Origin: Pseudomonadota bacterium
GTDB lineage: Bacteria > Pseudomonadota > Gammaproteobacteria > Burkholderiales > Burkholderiaceae_B
Assembly: GCA_023387815.1 (NCBI GenBank)
Contig: JAEWHK010000059.1
Location: 1-63,639 of the forward strand
Length of the DNA stretch: 63,639 bases
Direction: 5' to 3'
How positions within the stretch are numbered: position 1 is the stretch's first letter; the number at the start of each line of letters is the position of its first letter. The notes under the pieces are model-generated. The model ran no database searches. It was not told where the DNA came from and saw nothing but the letters and a program-made list of their open reading frames with translations. Of the stretch, positions 1-8,348 are shown one piece after another. The position numbers and the translations under genes are program-made.

Positions 1-183
1 CTTCATATATACTGTATTTATATCCAGTTTCAAGTGTAAAAGCAAGCAATACGGATATAGAAATGCTGCGCATTTCGCGTCTTACATCCCCGCCCTGAAC
101 AACGGGGTCTTTCGACGCAGTTGATAAGGTCTCCGGAAAGTCAGAGATCGAAGTAATCCGACAGCGATCCCGGCAACAATCGC

Positions 184-212
184 CATAGGCACAAGAGGAC
201 TGTCTGCCTATG
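184..212. repeat. Hairpin at the 3' end of the AraC gene
   Basis: Arms CATAGGCA (184-191) and TGCCTATG (205-212) are perfect complements around a 13-base loop. The right arm covers the stop codon of the minus-strand AraC gene, so this could be a weak transcript end. There is no T run after it on the minus strand. The remaining bases 1-183 hold no gene that I can recognise. Confidence 0.35.
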
Positions 213-1320
213 TGGTTGGCGCCGGATTCTGTGTCGCGGTTTGAACTTTGCTTAACGCACGCTCACGCATTTGTCGCGGCGTGACGGAATGAAATTTTCT
301 GAAAGCCTTGCCAAAGTGTGCCGGGTCGTCAAAGCCACAATGCCAGCCGATATCGCCGATTTTCAGATGACGCGTGGACGAATCTCTGAGCATTTTTCTC
401 GCATTCTGCATGCGGATACTGTTCAGGAATGCAGCAAACGACGTTTCACCGTTGAACTCAGAAAAAAGCTTATGCAGCGACCTGACCGAAATAGCGAACT
501 GGCTGGCCACCAGGCTGCCCGACAGGTCGTGCCTGGCGTAGTTGGCGTAAAGCCAGATTGTGATCTCTATATATAAGCGGTGACGCGCCAGACGCCTTCG
601 GTCACTTACGAGATTCGCGCGGTCCTGTGTCAGCCGTTGGCCGAACATCATGATAGCCTGCGAAAGAATGGTATCAAGACAGACGGTTTGATCGCTTGTA
701 ACGTCTGCCATTCGCTCCATGAACGATTCGTCCATCTCCCGCAAATACACTGAAAGCAACCTGCCCCAGCCGTTGTCTGCGTAGAAGCACCGGTCAGCCA
801 CCTGGCTGAACAGAGACCGCCATTGCATGACCCTGGCCTGCTTCAGGGAAATGATTTTACAGCCCAGTCGCCGATGCGGCCGCAGACGAACGCGACTCTG
901 GCTATTGAGAAAGGCAAGATCGCCCTCCTGCAGCGTAATCCTTTCCTGCTGTGTGTAAACCTCCGTCACATCGTCCAGACGCAGCAAAAACCATTCAGCG
1001 TTAGCTGCAGCCGACTGCGGGTTGCCAGCAAATTGCAGTTCAATCTGTTCGGCCTGCAGCGTCACAACAGACGCCCGGGAAGTCAGAGGATATGCCGTCA
1101 GACTTGCACTGAACGGCGACTGGCTTGCGCGCCCTTGACGCAGATGCGCATGATGTAAAACATAAGGCAGGGCCTGATTGAAAGCAGGCAGAGTGACGGG
1201 GGTGCCATCCATAACCGAACTGAGTTTGAATGGCTCCGATAACCCATTGATAAAATCTTTGAAAAACATCTTGGGAGCCAGAGCGCGGCGTAACGTAACG
1301 ATCGCGCCATTCTGGAACAA
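208..1320 (-). CDS. AraC-family transcriptional regulator
   Basis: The C-terminal third (about residues 255-355) is a double helix-turn-helix of the AraC/XylS type; it shows the typical GDIGWHCGFDDPAHFGKAFRK segment pattern followed by a TPRQMRER end. The first 200 residues resemble the AraC-binding-like sensor domain found with catabolic regulators, but no ligand can be read from it. The longest frame starts with TTG at 1320 and has no clear Shine-Dalgarno; an ATG at 1269 (MFFKDF) is an equally good start and would give 353 residues. The gene lies downstream of, and on the same strand as, the hydratase gene, with an 83-base gap. Inferred role: local activator, target unknown. Confidence 0.85.
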   Translation of the reverse strand: MFQNGAIVTLRRALAPKMFFKDFINGLSEPFKLSSVMDGTPVTLPAFNQALPYVLHHAHLRQGRASQSPFSASLTAYPLTSRASVVTLQAEQIELQFAGNPQSAAANAEWFLLRLDDVTEVYTQQERITLQEGDLAFLNSQSRVRLRPHRRLGCKIISLKQARVMQWRSLFSQVADRCFYADNGWGRLLSVYLREMDESFMERMADVTSDQTVCLDTILSQAIMMFGQRLTQDRANLVSDRRRLARHRLYIEITIWLYANYARHDLSGSLVASQFAISVRSLHKLFSEFNGETSFAAFLNSIRMQNARKMLRDSSTRHLKIGDIGWHCGFDDPAHFGKAFRKFHSVTPRQMRERALSKVQTATQNPAPTT

Positions 1321-1403
1321 TTCGGCTGAATCTGACTAGTAAAAACGCGCATAATTATCATAATATTTGCGCCCAAATTCAGAATTTCTTGCCTTTACAT
1401 GAG

Positions 1404-2183
1404 TCAGGCGTTGCAGCGGAAGCTGACCTCTCCCTGCCCTTCCAGCGCAAATGAGAACTGATCGCCGGCAGCGGGGAACCTGACCGTCATGAGATTACCG
1501 GTAATGATGACGGCGCCCGCAGGGATGCTGCGGTTTTTTCTGGCCATGGCCTGCGCCAGCCAGTACACCGACTCAAGAGGATCCACAATGTCGGACACCA
1601 CGCCTTCTTCAATGACTGCATCGTGCGACGTGATGGTGATTTTCCGGTTGAAATCGGCAGGGACAGGCTGCCACTTGCCTAGAATGACCGACGTATTGTT
1701 CGCATTGCAGGCAATCAGCGTTTCCACATCGGGCTGGGCTTTGGAGGGGCACCGGTCATCCACCACTTCCACGGCTGGCGCCACGGCATCTATCCAGTTT
1801 GCCGTGTCTGCTACTGAAGTTAGTGCGTGTGCGGTGAGTTCGCGACTGATACGGACAGCGACCTCAAATTCAAATTTCATATGGACATAGTCACTCATGC
1901 TCAGGACCACGCCCGATGGCAGCAGGACCGACGTCAGCAGTTCGCCATAGATCGGTTCGTTAAGCCCGAACTTCTCCCAGGCTGCCGGGACATTCAGGGC
2001 AATTTTCAATCCCGCCCGCTGGGCATCGTTGCGCGCCATTCTGATACGCACCAGCTCTTCCTGCACCTCGTATGCCTGTTCCAGGCTCATTTTTTTGCCA
2101 TCAACCAGCAGGGGCTCAAACAGTTTGCGCTCATCAAATTGCTGCTGCAGTTGTTGCGCCAGTTCTTGCGGTGTTGTGGTCAT
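1404..2183 (-). CDS. 2-oxopent-4-enoate hydratase family protein (MhpD/DmpE type)
   Basis: A 259-residue protein of the fumarylacetoacetate hydrolase/hydratase superfamily, resembling the vinylpyruvate hydratases of meta-cleavage pathways, which add water to 2-hydroxypenta-2,4-dienoate. The metal-binding glutamates of that family are visible as FEFE (E105, E107) and E139 in PAVEVVDD. The start at 2183 is chosen because CAAGGAGA lies at 2188-2195; a longer frame to 2219 would run into the preceding gene. The neighbouring gene, 13 bases upstream on the same strand, is a mechanosensitive channel, and no other meta-cleavage genes are present, so the physiological substrate is unknown. 2-oxo-hept-3-ene-dioate hydratase or a 4-oxalocrotonate decarboxylase are alternatives. 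Confidence 0.82.
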   Translation of the reverse strand: MTTTPQELAQQLQQQFDERKLFEPLLVDGKKMSLEQAYEVQEELVRIRMARNDAQRAGLKIALNVPAAWEKFGLNEPIYGELLTSVLLPSGVVLSMSDYVHMKFEFEVAVRISRELTAHALTSVADTANWIDAVAPAVEVVDDRCPSKAQPDVETLIACNANNTSVILGKWQPVPADFNRKITITSHDAVIEEGVVSDIVDPLESVYWLAQAMARKNRSIPAGAVIITGNLMTVRFPAAGDQFSFALEGQGEVSFRCNA

Positions 2184-2196
2184 GCGTGTCTCCTTG

Positions 2197-3471
2197 TCAA
2201 ATGTTTTCAGCGCGCGCACCCGATGGTTCGCTGACGGCCGTCTTCAGACTGGCCATGTCATAGCCGCTGGGCTCCTGGAATACGCGCAGATCAAATTCAC
2301 TCACGACGGCAAAAATATGATCAAACAGATCGGACTGTATGCTCTCATATTCTGCCCAGACGACCGTCGTTGTAAAGGCATAAATTTCAATGGGTACGCC
2401 GGTGGTCGCCGGCGCCAGCTGCCGCACCAGCAGCGTCATATTACGATGAATATGCGGGTGGTTGCGCAGGTAAACTTCCAGGTAGGCACGAAAGGTACCG
2501 ATATTCGTAAGTCGACGACCGTTAAGCGCCGAAGACAGGTCCTCGCTGCGCGACTGGTTATAGGCTTCAACCTCGCGGGAGCGCTCCAGAATATATTGTG
2601 ACAGCAGCCGACTCTTGGTGAGTCGCTGCATTTCTTTTTCTGTGATGAACTTGATGCTGTTGACATCAATGTGAATGGCGCGCTTAATGCGTCTGCCACC
2701 GGACTCGGTCATGGCACGCCAGTTTTTGAAGGAATCAGAGATCAGCGCATAGGTGGGAATGGTGGTGACTGTATTGTCCCAGTTTCGTACCTTGACTGTG
2801 GTCAGCCCAATATCGATGACCGCGCCATCTGCATTGTATTTGGGCATTTCAAGCCAGTCGCCAATACTGAGCATATGGTTGGCCGACAGCTGAATACCCG
2901 CAACCAGACCCAGAATCGGATCCTTGAAAATCAGCATGAGCACTGCAGTCATGGCACCCAGGCCGCTGAGCAGGATGACCGGAGACTGCCCTACCACCAC
3001 CGACACGATAAAAATGACGACTGCAATAGCCGCGACAATTTTCAGACTCTGGGTAATGCCCTTCAACGGAAACTGCACCGCCACCTGCTTGCGCAGACAC
3101 CAGTCGATCACGATATCCAGAAACGCAAAAAACGCCAGCAGCGTATAAACCAGCAGCCAGATGCGCGAAAAACCAAGCAGCGCATTGTGCAGTGTTCCTG
3201 GCGGCAGCCACCAGCGGGTCAGCAAATCCAGACCCAGACCCTGCAGCAGCAGCGCGGCATAGCGAAACAGCCCTGACTCTCCCACCAGCTTGATGAACAG
3301 ATGTCGATTCTTTTTCATCCGGTTGCGCATGACACGCAGCACGCCGTAATACACCACCGTATGCAGCAATGCCAGGATGACCAGCATTACGCCCAGCGTG
3401 AACGCGACCGATGCGAATGGAGAAGGATGCAGACCGACGAGTGCCAGCCATTCTGAAGGAGATTCTGTCAT
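2197..3471 (-). CDS. ybdG: YbdG/MscM-type mechanosensitive ion channel
   Basis: A 424-residue inner-membrane protein close in length and sequence to E. coli YbdG (415 residues), a small-conductance mechanosensitive channel of the MscS family. Five hydrophobic segments occupy about residues 15-185. The most conserved part is the pore-lining helix and following beta domain: QSPVILLSGLGAMTAVLM, then FKDPILGLVAGIQLSAN and GDWLEMPKYNADGAV. The C-terminal soluble domain contains RLTNIGTFRAYLEVYLRNHP, typical of the YbdG subgroup. It relieves osmotic downshock. The hydratase gene follows after 13 bases on the same strand, so the two may be cotranscribed, although no functional link is evident. Confidence 0.93.
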   Translation of the reverse strand: MTESPSEWLALVGLHPSPFASVAFTLGVMLVILALLHTVVYYGVLRVMRNRMKKNRHLFIKLVGESGLFRYAALLLQGLGLDLLTRWWLPPGTLHNALLGFSRIWLLVYTLLAFFAFLDIVIDWCLRKQVAVQFPLKGITQSLKIVAAIAVVIFIVSVVVGQSPVILLSGLGAMTAVLMLIFKDPILGLVAGIQLSANHMLSIGDWLEMPKYNADGAVIDIGLTTVKVRNWDNTVTTIPTYALISDSFKNWRAMTESGGRRIKRAIHIDVNSIKFITEKEMQRLTKSRLLSQYILERSREVEAYNQSRSEDLSSALNGRRLTNIGTFRAYLEVYLRNHPHIHRNMTLLVRQLAPATTGVPIEIYAFTTTVVWAEYESIQSDLFDHIFAVVSEFDLRVFQEPSGYDMASLKTAVSEPSGARAENI

Positions 3472-3558
3472 AGACCACTACCAGGGAACTCGCAAGGCTG
3501 ACATAGTAGCAAAGTCTCCCCGGGGCGTCACCTTCGGAAATAACGACTTTGCACGGTT

Positions 3559-4338
3559 TTAAATGACGGACGCCGGTTCCGACAGATCGATCTGCACATT
3601 GTCGAATGCCTGCCTCACCCCCTTGGGAAGCGCCCCCGGATCGGCCATCAGGTATCGGTCCAGTTCATGGCCGGCGTGAGTCAGCCAGGTCGTGCCCGCG
3701 CCAATGTCCTTATGAATGGCCAGGGCCTGATTCAGATCATTATGATTGCGTCGTGGTTCGGGCCGGGGCGGATAGGAACAATCGAGCACACAATGATCCG
3801 GCTGACAGGCCCGCAAAAAAAGCCGAACCTCATCATCCAGACCCTGTGTATCGGTCAGATAAGCCAGACTCTGCCCGTCTTCCGGCTGTATCAGATAGCC
3901 GTACGTCAGTTTAGAGTGCCGCAATGGCAAGGCGGTGAGCCGAAAGCCATCAAACTGTCGTTCCTCAAAGGCATGTAACGGTCTGGAGAAGTCCAGCATG
4001 CCGGGGTGCTTAAAAAGATCGGCGAAGCCCGTCTCATCGGGCGGTCCGTAAACAGGAAGTGTCATATTCACGCCCCAACGCAGATGCAGCAGCCCTTGCG
4101 CGTGATCGGCATGAAAATGCGTCTGGAAAACTGCCCGCAGCGAACCCGGAGGAAACCGGTGTGCCAGGTCCATCAGACCGCTGTCGATCAGCCACTGCCC
4201 CTTGTCCGAGTGCAGCAGTGCGCTGCAAGGAAGACGGGCATAGCGTGCATCTTCACGCGCCCGTCGGCACGCAACACAATCACAGTTGTAAACCGGCATT
4301 TGTGCGGAATTGCCAGTGCCCAGAAACGTCAGCTTCAT
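3559..4338 (-). CDS. phnP: PhnP-type phosphoribosyl cyclic phosphate phosphodiesterase (MBL fold)
   Basis: A 259-residue metallo-beta-lactamase-fold hydrolase. The signature HFHADH (H74, H76, D78, H79) supplies the dinuclear metal site, and the N-terminal CDCVAC (C19, C21, C24) matches the extra structural zinc site that marks PhnP. PhnP opens 5-phosphoribosyl 1,2-cyclic phosphate, the product of the carbon-phosphorus lyase, to ribose 1,5-bisphosphate. No other phn gene is in the window, so it may act on other cyclic phosphodiesters. The ATG at 4338 is preceded by TGGAG at good spacing; a GTG directly before it (4341) is possible. Related RNase Z-like hydrolases cannot be fully excluded. Confidence 0.82.
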   Translation of the reverse strand: MKLTFLGTGNSAQMPVYNCDCVACRRAREDARYARLPCSALLHSDKGQWLIDSGLMDLAHRFPPGSLRAVFQTHFHADHAQGLLHLRWGVNMTLPVYGPPDETGFADLFKHPGMLDFSRPLHAFEERQFDGFRLTALPLRHSKLTYGYLIQPEDGQSLAYLTDTQGLDDEVRLFLRACQPDHCVLDCSYPPRPEPRRNHNDLNQALAIHKDIGAGTTWLTHAGHELDRYLMADPGALPKGVRQAFDNVQIDLSEPASVI

Positions 4339-4456
4339 CACCGCTCCAGAGTCGTCGACCCCTCAATTGTATGCAAGACTGCAATGCTAAGGCTGCCGAT
4401 CTCCTGATTGACACAAGAGCGGTAGTCGTGTGAATTTATTTCTAGATGGGACATCG

Positions 4457-5860
4457 TCAGCTTTCGGGGGTCGCTACCGAATGGCGTAAAGAAAAGATTG
4501 ATATGACGAGGGCCGCTGCCAGCGCGCCCGCCGCCAGCACGAACAGCAGCGTGTATTGGCCGCCGGACACGGCAAAGACAAATGACATGGCATAAGCAGC
4601 GGCTGCCTGCATCAGGGCAAAAGAGGCGGTCGCCCGGCTCCAGGCCTTTCTTTGCCTGACCGGTGATTCAGGCAGCATTTCGCGCAGGCGCCCCAGCACC
4701 AGCGGAACGATACCGGGCGTGAATGCACCGATGACAATGCTGGAGAGGCCCAGAAGTACGGCATTCACCGTAAATATCGGCACCACTACCGCAAGCAGTT
4801 GCAGCAGCAGCGATCCGCGCAGCGTACGCGCATAGCCAATGCGATCGGCCACAGCGCCGCAAGCCAGCGGACCCGCGACGGCCCCCAGCCCATACAGAAC
4901 CCAGAATGCGGAGCCCGTATTGACGCCCCAGCCCAGCCCACGCGCCACATAATCCACCAGGAACACCATATGGGCAACCAGTCCAACGGCATTCAGGCCA
5001 TATAGCGCATACAAGACGGGCAGACTGCGCGAAGCCTGCCAGCGCGGTGGTGATGATGCCGCCACGGATGAATCGTTGCCAGTTGAGCCTGGCAGATTGC
5101 CAGCCTTGGTCTGCGTTTGTGCGAGTGCTGCTTGGGCGTTCGGGCCTGCGACTTCAGACGGCTCAGATTTCTGAAGCACCGAAACGCCCCCGCTGTTTGT
5201 TGCAGTCTGGGTCTCCGGACGGGTTTCCGTCAGAGAATTCGTCTGATATCCCGTCTGAGATTCGTTCCGCGCCTGCGGCCAGCTGGTCCACACCAGCAAT
5301 GTCAGCAGCAGAGATATGGCGCCCAGGCCAAGCCAGGTCTGCGCCAGACCGGTATGCAGAAGCAATGGCACAAGCGTGCCCGAGGCGGCAACGCCCAGAC
5401 CCACGCCCATGAAAATCACGCCGCTGGCCAGTCCTCTGCGTGACGGCCGAATAAAAGGAAGGATGCTGGTGGCAGCAAGCACCATCAAGGCGCCACCCGA
5501 CACCCCCGACACAAAGCGCCACAGAAAAAACCAGAGAAAGCTGACGGGAATGGCACAGGCAAAGAACGCGGCCGAGGCCAGCAGCATCATTAATCGCAGT
5601 GCCGTGATCGTTCCGGTCCGGCGGGCAATGTCGACACCTAGCAAGGCACCCGCCAGATAACCAGCAAGATTGGCCGCCCCCAGGTAAGCAGCGGTTGCCG
5701 CGGGGAACCAGTGAGCATTGATAATGGCCGGCAGCAAAGGCGTATAGGCAAAGCGCGCCAGACCGATACCCACCAGACTGGCGCACAGACCTGCCGCCAG
5801 GATTCGCCATTCCGGCAGCGCCGGCCTATCGACTGAATGTCCTGCCTGTACGCTGTGCAT
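4457..5860 (-). CDS. YbfB/YjiJ-type MFS transporter
   Basis: A 467-residue major facilitator with twelve predicted hydrophobic segments. The N-terminal half resembles the YbfB/YjiJ family: GIGLARFAYTPLLPAI in helix 1 and FMGVGLGVAASGTLVPLLL later. The substrate is unknown for most of this family. The central cytoplasmic loop between helices 6 and 7 (about residues 195-275) is unusually long and rich in Gln, Thr and Ser. The gene begins 11 bases after the stop of the PLP-dependent ammonia-lyase on the same strand, so it is probably its operon partner and may export an amino acid or its breakdown product. No clear Shine-Dalgarno precedes the ATG. Confidence 0.85.
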   Translation of the reverse strand: MHSVQAGHSVDRPALPEWRILAAGLCASLVGIGLARFAYTPLLPAIINAHWFPAATAAYLGAANLAGYLAGALLGVDIARRTGTITALRLMMLLASAAFFACAIPVSFLWFFLWRFVSGVSGGALMVLAATSILPFIRPSRRGLASGVIFMGVGLGVAASGTLVPLLLHTGLAQTWLGLGAISLLLTLLVWTSWPQARNESQTGYQTNSLTETRPETQTATNSGGVSVLQKSEPSEVAGPNAQAALAQTQTKAGNLPGSTGNDSSVAASSPPRWQASRSLPVLYALYGLNAVGLVAHMVFLVDYVARGLGWGVNTGSAFWVLYGLGAVAGPLACGAVADRIGYARTLRGSLLLQLLAVVVPIFTVNAVLLGLSSIVIGAFTPGIVPLVLGRLREMLPESPVRQRKAWSRATASFALMQAAAAYAMSFVFAVSGGQYTLLFVLAAGALAAALVISIFSLRHSVATPES

Positions 5861-5871
5861 TTTCTGTTGTG

Positions 5872-6837
5872 CTATTGATCAGCAAGTAACGTGCAGAAGC
5901 GGTCAAGATCCACGTTTCCACCGCTGATGATAATACCGACCCGTTTGCCGTGGATCAGGTCCTTCACTGTGCTTGCGCCAGCCAGCGACAGGCAGCCTGT
6001 GGGTTCAACCAGCATTTTCATGCGTTCGGCATAAAAACGCATGGTCTGAACCAGTTGAGCGTCCGTGACGGTCAGGATGTCTTCCACTTCACGCTGAATA
6101 ATCGGGAACGTGTAGTTGCCAAGAAATTGCGTTTGTGCCCCATCAGCAATGGTTCTTGGCATTTCTATCCGCACAATTTTGCCGGTACGCAATGACTGCT
6201 GACCATCATTGCCCGCTTCAGGCTCGACGCCATACACCTTGCAATCGGGCGCCATTGCGCGTGCGGCCAGCGCTGAGCCGCCAATCAGACCACCGCCGCC
6301 CAGACATACAAACAGCATATCCAGCGGGCCGGTTTCTTCCATCAGTTCCAGCGTTGCCGTACCCTGCCCCGCAATCACATTGGGATGATCGTATGGTGGA
6401 ATCACGGTGTAGCCATGCTCACGGGCAAGTTTGTCGGCAATGGCAGCCCGGTCTTCTGTGTATCGGTCGTATTGCACAACTTGTGCGCCATAACCGCGAG
6501 TGGCAGCCAGCTTGGCCGCCGGCGCATCCAGCGGCATCACGATCGTGGCTTTTACATTGAGCAAAGAAGCGGCCAGGGCAACGCCCTGCGCGTGATTGCC
6601 CGAAGAAAACGCAATGACACCGGCGCGCTTCTGGTCGTCATCCAGCGCTGCAATCGCATTGAATGCACCGCGAAACTTGAACGCGCCAATGCGCTGGAAG
6701 TTTTCACATTTGAAATAAAGGCTGGCGCCCAGCTGCTCGTCAATGGTGCGGGAGCGCAGGACCGGCGTGCGATGGGCATATCCTTTGATTCGTTCAGCCG
6801 CCGTTTTTACATCATCAAAGGTAGGCAAGTTCAGCAT
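5872..6837 (-). CDS. PLP-dependent threonine/serine dehydratase family enzyme
   Basis: A 321-residue fold-type II PLP enzyme of the catabolic threonine dehydratase / serine racemase / 3-hydroxyaspartate ammonia-lyase group. K54 in GAFKFRGAFN is the PLP lysine, SSGNHAQG binds the substrate carboxylate, and GGGGLIGG binds the cofactor phosphate. There is no regulatory ACT domain, so this is not the biosynthetic IlvA, which is encoded separately at 55828. The ATG at 6837 is preceded by CAGGAG; the frame extends further upstream but that part looks non-coding. The next gene, divergently read, is a DadA-like amino-acid dehydrogenase. threo-3-Hydroxyaspartate or serine are plausible substrates; the sequence does not decide. 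Confidence 0.85.
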   Translation of the reverse strand: MLNLPTFDDVKTAAERIKGYAHRTPVLRSRTIDEQLGASLYFKCENFQRIGAFKFRGAFNAIAALDDDQKRAGVIAFSSGNHAQGVALAASLLNVKATIVMPLDAPAAKLAATRGYGAQVVQYDRYTEDRAAIADKLAREHGYTVIPPYDHPNVIAGQGTATLELMEETGPLDMLFVCLGGGGLIGGSALAARAMAPDCKVYGVEPEAGNDGQQSLRTGKIVRIEMPRTIADGAQTQFLGNYTFPIIQREVEDILTVTDAQLVQTMRFYAERMKMLVEPTGCLSLAGASTVKDLIHGKRVGIIISGGNVDLDRFCTLLADQ

Positions 6838-6969
6838 AGGACTCCTGTATTTACAAGGTATCAGGTACGCATCGTGCTGCGACCTGACTGATTCGATTGA
6901 TGCATCATATTCTACCCGGGTTTGAACAGTTACAATGAAGGACATCAATTGGCTTCATAGAGAAGATTC

Positions 6970-8217
6970 ATGTCCAGCAGCAAAAATTCAGTTGCAATCA
7001 TTGGCGCCGGCATCGTCGGGCTTTGCACAGCGCGTTCGCTCAGCGACGCCGGCTGGCAGGTGACGGTGTTTGACGCCCATGATCCCGGGTCACAATGTTC
7101 GTTTGGCAATGCGGGTGCCTTGTCCGAAGGTTCGGTGGCACCCCTGGCCATGCCAGGGGTCATGAAACAGGCTGCTTCCATGTTGCTTGACAGTACCAGC
7201 GCATTGCATGTGCCATTCGATTACTGGCTACAGGCCATGCCCTGGTTCATGCGCTTCATTTCCGCATCCCGACCGGAACGTGTGCGGCAGATTGCGGCTT
7301 CGCTGCACGGGCTGCTTGCCGGGTCCGTCGCCAATCATCAGGAACTCGCTCGCGACATTGGCCACGCCGATCTGATCAAAACAACCGGGCAATTGCATCT
7401 ATACCCCAATGAGCAAGCGCGCGACAAGGACAAGGCCTCGTGGCAGCTCAAGGCCGATTTCGGCATGCACATGCAGGCTGTTGATTCAGAGGCCATTAAA
7501 GCGCTCGAGCCGGCAGTCAATGCCAGTTATCGTTGCGGATGGTTTTTGCCTGAAGAAGGCTGGGTGACAGATCCCTATCAGTATTCATCTGCCATTCATC
7601 GCGCCAACCTTGAAAAAGGCATTGCATTTGTAAATACCACAATTGCAAAACTGCAGCGTTCCGATGACAAGTGGCATTTATCGGATGCACATCAATCATG
7701 GCAGTCAGATCATGTGGTCATTTGTGCCGGTATGGGATCGCGTGCCCTGCTTGACGCATTGAAAATTTCCGTGCCACTGGAGAGTCAGCGGGGATATCAT
7801 GTACAGTTGCCGACACCCGGCTTGCAGTTATCGCGAATTGTTGTATTGGCGGACCGGAAAATTTTCATGAATCCGCTGCAGGGTCAGTTGCGAATAGCCG
7901 GCACCGTGGAATTTGGCGGAACGAAGAAGCCCATGAACACGCAGCGCGCGCTGCTGCTGAAAGATCATGCGCTGGCCGGTCTGGACAAGCTGAATACCAG
8001 CGGTTTCACCACATGGATGGGTCATCGGCCATGTCTGCCGGACTCCATGCCCGTCATTGGTCCGACAACTAAAATGCCCGGCCTGTGGTGCAATTTCGGC
8101 CATGGACATCTGGGTCTGACAGGCTCGGTCAATTCGGCAAAACTCCTGACCCGCGCCATGAGCGGACAAGCTGCCAAAGAAGAACTGACACCGTTCGCGC
8201 CGGAACGCTTTGCCTGA
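6970..8217 (+). CDS. DadA-like D-amino-acid dehydrogenase (FAD-dependent)
   Basis: A 415-residue FAD oxidoreductase of the DAO/DadA family. The dinucleotide-binding motif is IIGAGIVGLCTA (residues 10-21). The C-terminal end carries the FAD-binding WMGHRPCLPDSMPVIG and NFGHGHLGLT elements typical of DadA, which deaminates D-amino acids and passes electrons to the respiratory chain. AGAGAAG upstream supports the ATG at 6970. It is read divergently from the PLP-dependent ammonia-lyase with about 130 bases between them; both would handle hydroxy- or D-amino acids. A hydroxyproline or other imino acid dehydrogenase is possible. A 13-bp perfect hairpin follows the stop codon. Confidence 0.85.
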   Translation: MSSSKNSVAIIGAGIVGLCTARSLSDAGWQVTVFDAHDPGSQCSFGNAGALSEGSVAPLAMPGVMKQAASMLLDSTSALHVPFDYWLQAMPWFMRFISASRPERVRQIAASLHGLLAGSVANHQELARDIGHADLIKTTGQLHLYPNEQARDKDKASWQLKADFGMHMQAVDSEAIKALEPAVNASYRCGWFLPEEGWVTDPYQYSSAIHRANLEKGIAFVNTTIAKLQRSDDKWHLSDAHQSWQSDHVVICAGMGSRALLDALKISVPLESQRGYHVQLPTPGLQLSRIVVLADRKIFMNPLQGQLRIAGTVEFGGTKKPMNTQRALLLKDHALAGLDKLNTSGFTTWMGHRPCLPDSMPVIGPTTKMPGLWCNFGHGHLGLTGSVNSAKLLTRAMSGQAAKEELTPFAPERFA

Positions 8218-8234
8218 ATTTCATTTTTTCATCA

Positions 8235-8269
8235 GACATTCGCGAGCAGGTATGTGGCTCGCGAATGTC
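8235..8269. terminator. Strong hairpin between convergent genes
   Basis: The arms GACATTCGCGAGC (8235-8247) and GCTCGCGAATGTC (8257-8269) are perfect 13-bp complements around a 9-base loop. It lies between the DadA-like gene and the convergent Bug gene. Neither strand shows a T run directly after the stem, so it may stop transcription poorly and act by protecting 3' ends. Confidence 0.6.
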
Positions 8270-8348
8270 CTGGCACGCTATCATTACCGAGCGCTACGTC
8301 GATTATAAGATGCAGCGCTTTCGTTTTTGAACCGCGCTACTTCAACCG

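Noticed and set aside
8235..8269. Insertion sequence end or attachment site
   Set aside because: The inverted repeat is adjacent (loop 9 bases), with no transposase or target duplication; it is a hairpin between convergent genes.
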